Assembly: GCF_033439725.1 (NCBI RefSeq)
Contig: NW_026944386.1
Location: 3,596,001-3,660,000 of the forward strand
DNA length: 64,000 nt
Direction: 5' to 3'
DNA from: Neurospora tetraspora
Lineage: Eukaryota > Ascomycota > Sordariomycetes > Sordariales > Sordariaceae
Each line of letters opens with the position of its first letter. Position 1 is the stretch's first letter. Shown here in pieces: positions 36,674-48,463 of this stretch. A program made the position numbers and the translations under genes. The notes beneath the pieces were generated by a model that ran no database searches, was not told where the DNA came from, and worked only from the letters and a program-made list of their open reading frames with translations.

Positions 36674-39600
36674 ATGCGGAATCTGCGCAACATCGGGCAC
36701 GGCGCATACAAGCCGGGTCAAGAACAACCCCTGCCCTCCAGATCCATCTCGGCTTCCTGCTGGGACGTATCCCGCGATGAGATTATCCTTGCTCATGGCC
36801 CTACCCAAGACTTCCCCCGAGTCGAGCTGGTGAGGCTCGTGAAGGACTCCGGCTCTGAACCTTCGAACCTGTAAGACCTTCACACAACACTTAAACAGCA
36901 TCATATTATGTATCTGTAGTTCAGTCATCATTCATGGATAGAAACAAAAGCTAAGACACCCGTATAATTCTCCTATAGTGAATCCAAACTCGTAGCATCA
37001 TGGGATGCCGCGCCCGTCCTCAGACAGAATGGCGAAGAGCCAGACATCATCAAGAGTCTGCACTACTTCCCCGACACCCTCACCACTTGCGTCATCATGG
37101 CCGGCGGTGACATTATCACCGTCACCGAGTCCGAGGGGGACGACTACGGCAGTGAAGGTGAGGCTCACGTCGAGATAGTCGGCACCCTCGAGCCGTCCGT
37201 CGCCGGCGCTCGCTGGTCTCCCGACGAGGAACTCCTCATCGTAGCCACCGGCGACGCCAAAGTCCTCTTCATGAGCCGCACCTTCGACGTCATCACCTCC
37301 GCCACCATGACCGAGGACGACCTCAGGCTCTCCAAGCACGTCTCCGTCGGATGGGGTAAGAAGGAGACGCAGTTCCAGGGCAGGGGCGCCAAGGCCAAGG
37401 CGCTCCGCGACCCTACCATCCCGGAGAAGGTGGACGAGGGCCGACTCAGCGCCAACGACAACCTCCAAAAATGCAGCATCAGCTGGCGGGGCGACGGCGC
37501 CTATGTCGCTGTCAACTTCTTCTCTCAAGAGAGCGGCGGGCGGAGAGTAATCCGCGTGTACAACCGCGATGGCGAGCTGGACAGCGTCAGCGAGCCGGTC
37601 GATGGTCTGGAGGGCAGTCTCAGCTGGCGGCCTGAGGGTAACCTGATGGCTGGCATCCAGCGTTTTTCTGGGTCTGATCAACGTGTCGATGTCGTCTTCT
37701 TCGAGAGAAACGGGCTCAGACACGGGCAGTTCACGCTCCAGATCCCCCAGGACCAACCAGAGGCTGCGGAGGACTTGGCGCTCGAGTGGAACGCGGACTC
37801 GACTGTCCTCGCCGTCATTATGAGAGATAGGGTGCAACTGTATACCATGGGTAACTATCACTGGTATTTGAAGCAGGAGCTTCCTTTGTGCGCCGCCGAT
37901 TATGCCCAGCTCGCCGCCGCGGAGCAGCAGTCTTCTCAGGCTCGGGCTGCTGAAAGCCGCTGGACACCACTCCCTTGGTTTTCGTGGCACGCTGAGAAGC
38001 CGCTTCTTTTCGCCGTAGCTGCTCCGGGTATGTACCAACACCTTTTTTCTCCAGCACCTTTGTTCCCAAGCTTACATGTTTACAGAAAGAGCGGTTTGGT
38101 TCGAATATATCCTGGCCATTGCCCGTGGTCCCATGTGCGGCGGTATGGGCGATGTTGCAGTCATCGACGGACGCACCATCAAGTTTACTCCTTTCCAAAC
38201 CGCCAACGTCCCCCCTCCTATGGCCCTTTACGACATCGAGGTGGACTACCCCGTAACGGACATTGCCTTCTCCAAGGACGCTTCCCAGATGGCTGTCTTG
38301 CACCAAAAGGGCATGCACCTCTTTGCCCTTGAAAAGCAGGGTCCTGCTGGTCGTCGTGCCGCTCCCAAGTTGCTCAAGACTATCCCGCTTGACAGCTTTG
38401 AGAACAAGTGTCAGCTACAGATCGCCTTCTCGGCTCCTTTCCAGGTCCAGGTACTCTCGCTGGATGATTTCCACCTGCAGATTACCGGTTGGGACTTTAA
38501 CGAGGAACTGATGCTGGGTGAAGTTGGCGTTGGTCTGCAGGCTGTCACTCTCACTTCTGCTGATGAAACATCGGTCGAGGATGGCACAATCGTTCAAGAT
38601 CGCCAGGGCAACATTACCCGGGTCTCCGTGGAGACGGGCGAGACTGTGCTGGGCAAGTTTCCTACTCTCCTTCCGTGGGCCACCTACACAACCTTTGAAG
38701 ACCAGTTCATCGCTTTTGGTCTGTCCAGGAATGGCCATCTTTACGCCAACTCTCGCCAGTTGGTGAAGAGTTGCACGTCTTTCGTCGTCACTGACAAGCA
38801 TCTCATCTACACGACCAGCAATCACTTTGTCAAGTTCATCCACTTGACGGCCAATGTTGACGAACTCGACGTGCCTCTAGATGATCCTGAGACCGATGAG
38901 CGTTGCAGAAGCATTGAACGGGGAGGTCGCCTCGTCACGGCTATGCCTTCCAGGATGAGCATCGTGCTCCAGATGCCTCGCGGTAATCTTGAGACCATCT
39001 ACCCCCGTGCCATGGTCCTAGCTGGTATCAGACAACTGGTCGAGCAGAAGGAGTATGGTGCTGCCTTTGCCACATGCCGCACCCAGCGTGTGGACATGAA
39101 CCTTCTCTACGATCACCGGCCGGAGCAGTTCCTTGAAAACGTCGGTCTCTTCCTTGATCAGGTCAAGAACGCAGCCGACATTGACCTGTTCCTGTCTACA
39201 CTCAAGGAAGAGGATGTTACGCAAACCATGTACCGCAACACCAAGGCCGGCGTCGTCACAGCCACCACTCAGCCGGCCCTGACCACTGCCCCCAAGGCCA
39301 GCAAGATCAACACCATCTGCGACGCCGTCCTGCACAGCTTGAAGGCCAAGAAGAACGCCAACCTGCAAAACATCATCACCGCTCACGTCTGCAAGAACCC
39401 TCCCGCCCTCTCGGACGGTCTGCAGGTCGTCGCCTCCCTTATGGAAGAAGACGAAGCCCTAGCCGAGCGCGCAGTCGAGCACATCTGCTTCCTGGTCGAC
39501 ATCAACAAGCTCTACGACCACGCCCTCTCGCTCTACAACCTCGAGCTGACTCTCCTGGTTGCCCAGCAATCCCAGCGTGATCCGCGTGAATACCTCCCCT

Positions 39601-40928
39601 TCATCCAGTCCCTGCACAAGATGGACCCTCTGCGCCGACAATTCACCATCGACGACCACCTCTCGCACCACGAGAAGGCGCTAACCCACCTCCGGCTGAT
39701 CGCCAACACTTACTCCGAGGAAGTCGAGTCCTACATCATCAAACACCAACTCTACCCCTCCGCCCTCGCTCTCTACCGGAACGAACCCACCCCTCTCCGC
39801 ACCATCACCGCCCTCTACGCCGCCCACCTCCGCTCCCTCTCCAAGTTCCGCGACGCCGGCTTGGCCTACGAGTCCCTAGGCGACTACCCAGCTGCAACTG
39901 AATGCTACCTCAAAGCCGGCACCTCCTCGTGGCGCGAATGCCTCTTCACCTCCTCCCTCGACCCTTCTCTCTCTCCCGACCAGCGACAAGAAATCGCCTC
40001 CACCCTCGCCGACGCCCTCCGCGAAGCCAAGGACTGGGCCGCCGTCGCCACCATCCAAGCCGAGCACTTATCTTCTCTCCCCTCCGCCATTTCAGCCCTC
40101 TGCAAAGGCTACCTCTTCGCCGACGCCTTCCGTCTTATCTCCCTGCACTCCCGCCCCGAACTCCTCGAATCTCATCTAGACCCAGGCCTCCTCGACGCTT
40201 TTAGCTCCTCAACCGAGTTCCTCGCCGACTGTAAATCCCAATCAAAAGCCCAAGTCCCCCGCATCGCCGAACTCCGCCTCAAGGCCGCCGAGGATCCCTT
40301 GGCTTTTTACGAGGGGGAAAACCCCTTTGGCCAGCGCACCGGCGCCGGAGCCGCAGGCGACATCCCCGACGATATTTCGGTAGCCGCTTCGTCGAGAGTC
40401 TCAACCTCCGCCTCTTTGTTTACTCGCTACACCGGCAAGGGCTCGCAAGTCACGGGGACCGTGGCCTCCAACGTCTCCCGCGCCACGAGCAAGAACCGCA
40501 AGAGAGAGGAGAAGAAACGTGCCAGGGGAAGGAAGGGGACGGTTTACGAGGAGGAGTATCTGGTTAATAGTGTGAGGAGATTGGTTGAAAGAGTGGAAGG
40601 GTCAGCGAGACAGGAGGTGGAGAGATTGGTGTGCGCGCTGGTGAGGAGGGGGATGAGCGAGAGGGCGAGGGCGGTGGAGGGGTTGATGATGGAGGTTGTG
40701 GAGGGGTGTGAAAGGGCTGTGGGGGAGGTTTGGCCTGCGCAGCAGGGGCAGCAGCAGGGTGGACAGCACGAAGGGGGAGAAAATGGTGGGGGTGATTGGG
40801 AGGGTGCCGATTGGAGACCGACGGGTGGTGATGCGGTTTTGGCGGATAGTATTGAGGCTATGAGGAGGGGAGTGGGGAAGCCGGTGGTGAAGAAGTTTGA
40901 GAGGTTGAGTTTGTTGGGTGGTCGTTAA
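36674..40928 (+). CDS. elp-1: Elongator complex protein 1 (IKI3/ELP1)
   Basis: Exons 36674-36870, 36979-38027 and 38086-40928 give about 1362 residues, close to yeast Elp1 (1349). Intron 1 has GTAAGA, GCTAAGAC and TAG. Intron 2 has GTATGT and TACAG, and joins AAP to ERAVWFEYIL in frame. The protein is the scaffold of Elongator, which makes the 5-carboxymethyl modification of wobble uridine in tRNA. The N-terminal half is WD40-like (for example ARWSPDEELLIVATGD; CSISWRGDGAYVAVNF; SLSWRPEGNLMAG). The C-terminal half is alpha-helical (TPR-like), with the conserved basic patch KREEKKRARGRKGTVYEEEY at about residues 1219-1240, used for tRNA binding. A Gln/Gly-rich insertion (QQGQQQGGQHEGGENGGGDW) near the C-terminus is unusual but in frame. 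The gene is tail-to-tail with mrpl40. Confidence 0.95.
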
Positions 40929-41802
40929 GGGAAGAAGGGGGTGTGGTTGGAATGGGTGGATGGATGGAATAGATGGATGGGGAAAAGCATGAAAAGTAAA
41001 AGGGGGTTGAGTTGTTGTTGATGGAGGAAACGGTTGAAAAGTTGGAGTCGGAAAAAAAAAGAAGGAGAAAGATGTTGAAATTTGTGCTGGACTAGATATG
41101 GTAGGTAGGTTGTTTGAAAAGTACGATAGAGAACAAAACAAAAGAAGTGAAAAGTGTTAGAATGCCCCTTTTCTTCACAGCCGTATGTGCCTTTTTGCCG
41201 TGAGAGAGGGTTGAGGGAGCATAAACTTGGAGTGAACATGGGCCTTTTTCCCCGGCCGCATCGAGTTCACGATGAGGGATGAAGAGTGTTAATCTTCTTG
41301 CCTGTGTTAGGGATATAGGAAACGCTTATGAAATGCCCACCCAGTCGAACCCATTGTCGCAGCGGAATATTGCGTAAGTCCGGCTGATACCATTCCCCGA
41401 GTTGTATTGTGTTCAACATTCTCCAGGCTTGCGGTTGGAGGCACAGAAATCTGATCAAGAACTATATCGATTTGGTGTGAGATTCTGGGCCTTTGGTCCT
41501 CTATACACCTGCCACATAACACCTAACTTGAAGTTTCTCATATCTCCGTCCATCCGATGCCCCTTTTTGATCTGACCCAAATGCATTTTGTATACCTTTT
41601 TGACCATATACACTAAAAATACACACACACAAAGTTGGAACTGCCCATTTTTGACCTGTCACAGTTTCCTCCCCATTTATTCCTCTTCTGCACTCAATAC
41701 AAGCATTTCTCAGCTTCTTTTGCACTGAATGCTTCTTGGGAAGGAATCCTTATGGTCCAGGGGACACTCCACATCCACACTTCCTATTCAAACCCCCACC
41801 CT
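40929..41802. other. Convergent 3' regions of ELP1 and mrpl40
   Basis: About 0.87 kb between two stop codons. The minus-strand frames here are low-complexity Ser/Pro/His/Thr-rich shadows. No gene or RNA recognised. Confidence 0.5.
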
Positions 41803-43093
41803 TTAAACCTTTGGTTGCTCAGGGCTCGTTGTAGTAGTCGCATCCTCCCCACCAAGCGATAACTGCTCAACCGCCTTCTCGATCTGTGCCACCGTCTCCT
41901 CCTTCACCTTGGGCTGGGGCCCGGCCTGCTGTCCGAGCTTATTCCTCGCAACAACCTGGCCAATCTTCGCCAGCATCTCCTCAGTCAATACCGGCTGGCC
42001 ACGAGCACGACGAAGCTCGCGCTGCTTCCGGTTATACTCCTGGACGGGGGTGAGCATAGCCTTGGCCGCCGACTTCTTGGCCTCCTTCTCCTGCTCCTCC
42101 TGCTCCTTCTGGGCGATGTACTCGGGCGTATGACGGGTGCGGAAGATGGAGTACTTGTTGCGGAGCTCGTCGAGGACCTGCTGGGGCGCGGGCGGGCGGA
42201 ACAGAGTGGGCACGTACGTCTTCTCGTCCAGGTCGATGCGCAGCGTGTCGGCCGGTTGGTCCTCGCGCTTGATGGGTTCCTGCTTGGGCCACGGGATGAT
42301 GATGTTCTCGCCGGGGACGAAACGGCGCATGCTACGGGTGCGCGTGGGCCGGTCGTGCACGATGTCGCGCGGGCGCAGCTCGCGGATGATCACGTCCCGG
42401 TACTCGCCCGTCTGGGGGTCCTTGAGCGGGTGGACGAGACGCACGGAGGAGATGGGCAGGCGGGCGTAGATTTGGGTGACGGGCTTGTCGGAGCCTTCCA
42501 TCATGAAGTTGGGTACGGTCGTGTTTGTCTGGAGGGGGGGACAACATGTGGTGAGCATTTATATCTACGATGATGCACATAAACAAGACAAGCAAGGCAA
42601 CAGCGAGGTTGGCATGGTTGGACGGGCTCACTTTGAGTTTCTCTGCTTGGATCTCTACTGTCATGTTCCGGGTGTTGAGCTTCTCGATGGTGCCGATAAG
42701 GTCCTTGTGGTGGCCTTCGATGACCACGACGCGGTCGCCGGGGGCAATGCAGACGAATTTGGGAGAACCGCACCAGGCAACGCGGGCCTTCCTCTCCTCT
42801 TCCGAGACCTCGTTCTCGAGCAGGGCACGGGTGGGGGAGACGGAGCCGTAGTAGTTTCCGCTACTCAGCGTTATCTCGCCGAGTTCGCGGCGGGGAGCGA
42901 GGGGACCCAACATCCAGTCCTCATTGCGAGCCTCGATGGCGGCCTTCCGTTGTTGAATGGCTTCGGTGAAGACTTCACCGTTCTTCTTGTTCTGGGTTCT
43001 CTCGGTAATGCGCTTCAGGAGGGCGTTCTTGCGCTGGGCGCGGCGAGCAACCATGCCCTCGGCCATGCGCACACGCCGCAGCAGCTTGTCCAT
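41803..43093 (-). CDS. mrpl40: Mitochondrial large-subunit ribosomal protein uL24m (Mrpl40-like)
   Basis: Exons 43093-42632 and 42528-41803. The intron has a GTGAGC donor and a CTCCAG acceptor, is phase 0, and joins IQAEKLK to TNTTVPNF. About 395 residues, longer than yeast Mrpl40 (297). A KOW motif lies at residues about 117-144 (IAPGDRVVVIEGHHKDLIGTIEKL), which in uL24 proteins binds rRNA near the exit tunnel. The N-terminal 25 residues are basic (MDKLLRRVRMAEGMVARRAQRK), consistent with mitochondrial targeting. The C-terminal part is charged and helical (EYIAQKEQEEQEKEAKKSAAKAM; QEYNRKQRELRRARGQP), a mitochondrial-specific extension. Directly upstream of the ATG lies a GT-rich run (43096-43117). 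Confidence 0.9.
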
Positions 43094-45502
43094 GGTTGTG
43101 TATGTGTGTGTGTGTGTCCGGCGCTGGGGTATCTGGAGGAGGAGGAGGCCGGAGGAGATGAGCGGATGGGCGGAGCGCGGGGAGTCGGGCGGTCGCGGGG
43201 TCCGGGGCAGGTCGGGTCCGTCTTGAATCTGGAAGTCGATTTCTCAGTAGTCCCGCGGCGCCGTTGAGGTCCGAGTCGCTTCCACTTTGCGGCTTTGCGG
43301 TCCCGCCGAACGATCAAAAAGTGTAGCGGGTCCGGCCGGCGGTACGAGGGTACGTACCAGGGTCCAGGGTTTCCACGCGTGCATGTTCCTGGCCCCGTTC
43401 GCTTTTGCTCGACCCGTGTTTTTCTTTGTCCTGCCAGCTGATATGTCTGGCTTGACGGCTGGCAGATGTACTGCTGTAGCGGAGAAGCTTATCGCATCGA
43501 ATTATCGTTATCGTATAAGACAGTACCTAGGTTGCAAGTACCCGACCTGTTCGTGCGATGTGGCTGAGGTAGGTAAGTTGAATTTGACAGTCTTGTTCCT
43601 CAACCCGATCTAATCATGCTGAGCGACTGAAAGTGAAGATATCAATGTTTATGCCCGACCGGGAGCACTCCAACATCCAACTCGCCGGCATGGAATGTTG
43701 AAGGTACCTCAGCCGACAGGCGGTGCAGCCCGGGCATGAGTGGGTCCCGCATCCAGATGGAAATTCCTCTCAAAGTCTCAATGGGATGGCACTGGATGGC
43801 ATCTCCCAGCCCCGGACAATTTGGACAATCGAATGATGCAGAGTGACGGGTAGGACTTTTTGGAACCATGATGGACGGGATAAGGTAGGACTTATCGTTT
43901 GACATCTGGCACCATGGCGGTTTGACTGTTGACGGCTGACGGATGACGGGTGGCAGCTGACGGGGGATTCGTTCTCCAGCCTCTCCTATCCCGTTTCGTC
44001 TCGTCATCCATCAAGTCAACAAGCTCACTGACTGTGTATGACATGGCAACCGAGATGTTCGCAATTCAACAGAGGCACCGACACTTTGCTGACCGCTCTC
44101 ATCTCCAACTGGTCCAGCTGGGTCACCGCGTGTGTTATCCGGGCCGTCTCTTGGTATATATCTGTGATGACAGCCAGGTGAAATGGGGTATAGTGTAGTG
44201 TATCCGCCATGTTCGCTTCTTTCAAGAGAGTCTTGGACCCTGACAATGCCCGAGACAGAAATTACCTAGAAACCCAAAAAAGGCGACCGGAAGGAAGAGG
44301 CCCACGACGCACTGTGCCTGTTTCTTTTGGCGTTCAGGGGTTCTGGGCAGTCTGGAGATTAGCAGTTATCGCCGCCGCCCACTGGACCACGCTGGAGCCT
44401 CGCCTGCTCTACTAAGGTAAAATCCTGGGGCCACGGCAGCAGCGCGTGCTTCCCCCTTTGATCGACAGCCAGCCGAGCCAGCGCAGCGTGTCGGGTGTCC
44501 AACTACTGCGGTATGGATGTCTGATGGCCATCAAAGTGGTAATTTGGCCAGTCCCCACCGTGCACTTTTGCGCTTGTCGTTGACCTAAAAGAAAAAAGGT
44601 CGAGAGTCGTGTCGGGAGATGGCCTTATTAGCCTTTTGGGACAAGTCCGGGGTAGTGAAAAGGGGGAACTGGAACGAACATGACGGCGACGATTTCAACG
44701 TCGGTCCACTGCAATATCACCAAATCACCTCTCTTTTCGCGTGCAAACAGCGAGAATTACATTTAGTAAAGTGACAAGATTAACTGTAGCTGGGGTTCGG
44801 TACGTACCGCTTGTTGAGGATCGGGCCACTCACATCGCGCTCCAGAACGCTCCCGCCTCCAACCGGCCACTCACATCAACCCGGCACTCCCCTTGTCTGG
44901 CCTTTGCTCTTGGCTCGTCTCGGCCTCGCAACCCCCTACCGGGCTCCTGTACAAGTGATGGGGTATTCTGCTGCCTGCCTCCACTGCCTCTGTGTGTGTA
45001 ATGAACTGTAAAGACGAAGCGCCCTGGCCTGTGCCTGGCCTGCCTTACCTAGGAGTCCTGGGGCTGCCCACTGCCTCGCTCACCACCCACTGCCCTCCAC
45101 CTCCCGTCTGACTGCCCTGGTTCGCTGGCTGAGGTTTCCACCCTCTTCCAATCTTGCCCGTGGGAGTCCTGCACCTGGCACCCGCACCTGGCTATCTGGT
45201 GGTCCCCCCGTCTCCGTTCCCCGTCTCCGTCTCCGTCACAACAACCAACTCGCAACTTTAACTTTAGCACAAGCACACCACCACCACGTCCAGCGGCACT
45301 ACTTGTCAGGACTCCTTCAACAACCACCCAACACCCCATCTCGATTTTCCTTCCCTTTTCCATTTTGCATCTTTTATCGACCAATTCCAGGCCGCGTGAT
45401 ACCCTCTCCGCCCTTTCCATACCCGTCGACAATAAAGCACCGTCGACAATCAACTATCCATCTTAATCTCTCCCCTATTCACACAACCACCAAACCGACA
45501 CC
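43094..45502. other. Divergent promoter region between mrpl40 and rho-1
   Basis: About 2.4 kb. A GTGTGT run adjoins the mrpl40 ATG. The last 400 bp before rho-1 are rich in C/T/A and look like a long 5' leader. Frames at 43287-43613 and 43642-44007 have no domain and are not called. No RNA gene recognised. Confidence 0.45.
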
Positions 45503-46573
45503 ATGTCTGCTGAACTCCGCCGAAAGCTCGTCATCGTTGGCGATGGTGCCTGCGGCAAGACCTGTTTGTTGATGTATGTCGATTCGCTTCCCCTATCCTC
45601 AGCGCGCGTCGTCGTCACCGCCGCTCCCCCCCATCGCTACCTTTTGCTAACCGAATCTCCAGCGTCTTCTCCAAGGGAACCTTCCCCGAGGTAAGTCAGG
45701 CACTTGTCGGGACTCAGACATCCATCTACATATCACCGCCCCTATTACCTGACGAAACACGCATTTTCCTGCCAATTCCCGCGTAACGAGAAACACGATA
45801 CATGTCCCCAGCCCGATAAAATCATCAAGCCATCAAATTCGAAACACCCGCTTTATCGCCATCATATCCACATCCGAATAAGCGCTGCTCAGCCAGCTAA
45901 CTGTCTGCGCTCAGGTCTACGTCCCTACCGTTTTCGAGAACTACGTCGCCGATGTCGAGGTTGATGGCAGACACGTCGAGCTCGCGCTATGGGATACGGC
46001 TGGTCAGGAGGATTATGACCGTCTCCGTCCCCTGTCCTACCCCGACTCTCACGTCGTCTTGATCTGCTTCGCCATCGACTCCCCCGATTCGCTCGACAAC
46101 GTTTCCGAGAAGGTCAGTATCCCGCCCGCCCGCTCGGCGCACCCTGCTCTTTGACGCTTCAATTTGCTAACAATCAAAACAGTGGCACTCTGAGGTTCTC
46201 CACTTCTGCCGTGACGTCCCAATTATCCTCGTCGGTTGCAAGAAGGATTTGCGCCACGACCCCAAGACCATCGAGGAGCTCCGCAAGACCAGCCAGAAGC
46301 CCGTTTCCCCCGAAGAGGTACGTCAGGCTGAAACAAAGGCGGCTGATGATGCCCGTTTCGTGTCTAGTCCCTTTCCCCCGCTTGTTTGGATACATATGCT
46401 AACGCGCTTATCAACAGGGTGAGGCTCTGAGGAAGAGGATCAACGCCCACAAGTACCTCGAGTGCTCGGCCAAGACCAACGAGGGTGTCCGTGAGGTGTT
46501 CGAGAACGCGACAAGAGCCGCCCTTCTCAAGAAGACAAAGACGAAGAGGGGCCTCTGCAAGAGCTCGGTCTAA
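45503..46573 (+). CDS. rho-1: Rho1-type small GTPase
   Basis: Five exons: 45503-45573, 45663-45690, 45915-46112, 46183-46317 and 46418-46573, total 195 residues. All junctions are in frame. Donors are GTATGT, GTAAGT, GTCAGT and GTACGT, with YAG acceptors. All nucleotide-binding motifs are intact: P-loop GDGACGKT, switch [16 protein letters not shown], switch [28 protein letters not shown] and ECSAKTNEG. Rho1 proteins control beta-1,3-glucan synthase, the cell-wall-integrity MAPK pathway and actin at growing tips. The insert helix ([27 protein letters not shown]) is Rho-like, not Rac/Cdc42. Odd: the C-terminus reads [14 protein letters not shown], so the only terminal cysteine is fifth from the end and not fourth as in a CaaX box. 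No downstream splice donor was found that would restore a standard box. Confidence 0.95.
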
Positions 46574-48217
46574 ACGAACCACAGCTCTGAAAGAGACGCT
46601 TTTACTTCTACCGCACGACGAACAACATCATCTGCACCAAGCCCTCCCCGGATAGCCTCGCAATATGTAATCAAGCAACGGTTTTCAAAGCGAAAGAAAT
46701 AATCACCTTAGTTGATCATTCTCTGCCAATGTCGCCGTCAATGCTGCTACCGAGCGGATAATATTTCACAGAGAGAAGAAGAAAGGGGTGGGGAGCGCAA
46801 ATGGGGAGGGGCTTGGCATCTCGGGGATACTTATGGGCCTTACTACTCGATATTTAGGGAGGATAACTGGGTCTGGACTCCTTTCCACTATTTCTGTGTG
46901 TGTGGCTGGCGTGGACGGGTGCGTGGGTTGTGTTCATGTATACACAAATGGCGGACACCTGAGGGCGGCAAAGGGAAAGAGAGAAAGACGGAGAAAGGAG
47001 TTTTTGCGGTTCAATATTCTTGTTTCTTCTGGAATCACATGCCGCGTCTCTTTCTCTCTTACCCATCTCTTCTATCTCTCTTTCTCTGTCACTGCCCGCG
47101 TGCGTCTGTCTCTTATCTCTCTCTCTCTCACGTGTATCTCTCTGGGTCTACCTGTCTGTTATTAATTTCTAGTTTTATCGCGTTCTTGTTTATCTGTCTC
47201 TGTCTGCTGCTGCTGCATGGTTCAAATTGGGAATTTGAGATCGAATGTTACGTATTGTTTGGACGACTTCCGAACGTCCTTGCTACTTCCATAGACCGTT
47301 GACGACAGTTGCTGTTACCTATCTTATACCCAAACTACCATCGCCTGTCCCATCCCCTGCCTCAACCCGTTTGTCTGATCTTCAGTCCAAAGTTCAGTAG
47401 TCATCCCTTCGCTGTCATCACAATCCGCGGGGAGAGGAGAGAGGCCGCCAACCCCAAGACTCAGACGTGAAACAGTTGCGTGAATGAAGGACGTCATGCC
47501 TGTCAAGGGTCTACCTAGTTATGAACCCAGATCGTCACTCGGTCAGCAAGCGACCTAGTTGTAGAGAGAGGCGGTTCAAGTCCAGTGCAGAAATTAAGAA
47601 GCAGTAGAGAAAGACATTCGTCGTGACGCCAGCGAGAACACAGGAGAGGAAGCGGCTAAGTAACTGCTGTGTACTTTTTTTGTTGGTGTTCGAGTAAAAT
47701 GAGGTGTGGATAGAGCAGTTGGGATTTCTGAAACGGATATCGGTCTATCGGCATCGAAGGGCTGGCTGTTACTGTACTAACTCTACCACTCGGCAGCGAG
47801 GTATGTATGACCCATCTATCTTGAACAATTCTCTCTATCTGTCTCTTGTGTTGTCGCATGAAAATCAATCCAGGGCAAGAATGAACGAAGTGTGGCTTTG
47901 CTTCAAGTTGTTCAGGAACTGGTCACTGGTGCCGGTGACTTTCTGAAGTATGTCCGCTCCCGCGTTCTTGCTACAGGTCGAGGTACTGATAGATTTCCAA
48001 CTTATCTATCTACCTCTGATACTGATATCCAGATAGCCAATACATTGCCTTCCAGGAAGCCAGATAAGTTCATTCTTCACTCCTCCCAGCATCGTCTCTT
48101 CTTTCCAGACGACAAGACATGTCCATACCCAAGTCTATGCCAGACCCTTCTCTCACAATAAGACGCCCAGCGGCCAGTCCTCATGGGATCTAGGTCGTGA
48201 TGCTGCAGCTTGGTTGC
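46574..48217. other. 3' region of rho-1 and spacer
   Basis: About 1.6 kb with a CT-rich tract (CTCTCTTTCTCT..., about 47045-47160). A plus-strand frame at 46712-47302 runs through it and is not credible as a gene. A tRNA-like B-box (GGTTCAAGTCC) at 47573-47583 has no pairing T-stem, so no tRNA is called. Confidence 0.45.
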
Positions 48218-48463
48218 TTAGTTGGGGCAGGACTGTAACCGGGAGGGTTAGTGAGGTTAATATGCCTTTCCTTATGGTCCATGTCTCGAGAAGAGTAGCG
48301 GCCAGCAAAGCTGGGAGGCTGGGCTTGGGTCAAGGTGAAGGTAAAGATGAACAGAGATAAGAGAGCCATGGAATTGATGTAAACTTACAGCACCGCAAGA
48401 ACCGCAGGACTTGGAGGAACCGTCAGAGGCGGCACCGCACTTGGGGCAGCTGGATCCGTGCAT
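48218..48463 (-). CDS. 29-residue Cys-rich, metallothionein-like peptide with an intron
   Basis: Exon 1, 48463-48389, encodes 25 residues (MHGSSCPKCGAASDGSSKSC then GSCGA). The intron 48233-48388 (156 bp) has a GTAAGT donor, a CACTAACC branch and a TTACAG acceptor. Exon 2, 48232-48218, adds SCPN and a TAA stop. The product has five cysteines, arranged CPKC, CGSC and a final Cys, with no aromatics; Ser, Gly and Ala dominate. That is the make-up of the very short fungal metallothioneins and Cys-rich stress peptides, so metal binding is inferred, not shown. It differs from the well-known Neurospora copper metallothionein, which has seven cysteines in 25-26 residues (from memory). A TATA-like TATAAATA on the same strand lies at 48652-48659. 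The reading frame is too short for default gene finders. Confidence 0.65.

Noticed and set aside
36998-38041. 347-codon frame antisense to ELP1
   Set aside because: Shadow of the conserved ELP1 coding sequence.
46712-47302. 196-codon plus-strand frame downstream of rho-1
   Set aside because: Much of it translates a CT-rich simple tract; most likely 3' flank.
47573-47583. tRNA B-box-like GGTTCAAGTCC
   Set aside because: The flanking bases cannot form a T-stem, and no A-box or acceptor stem is present.
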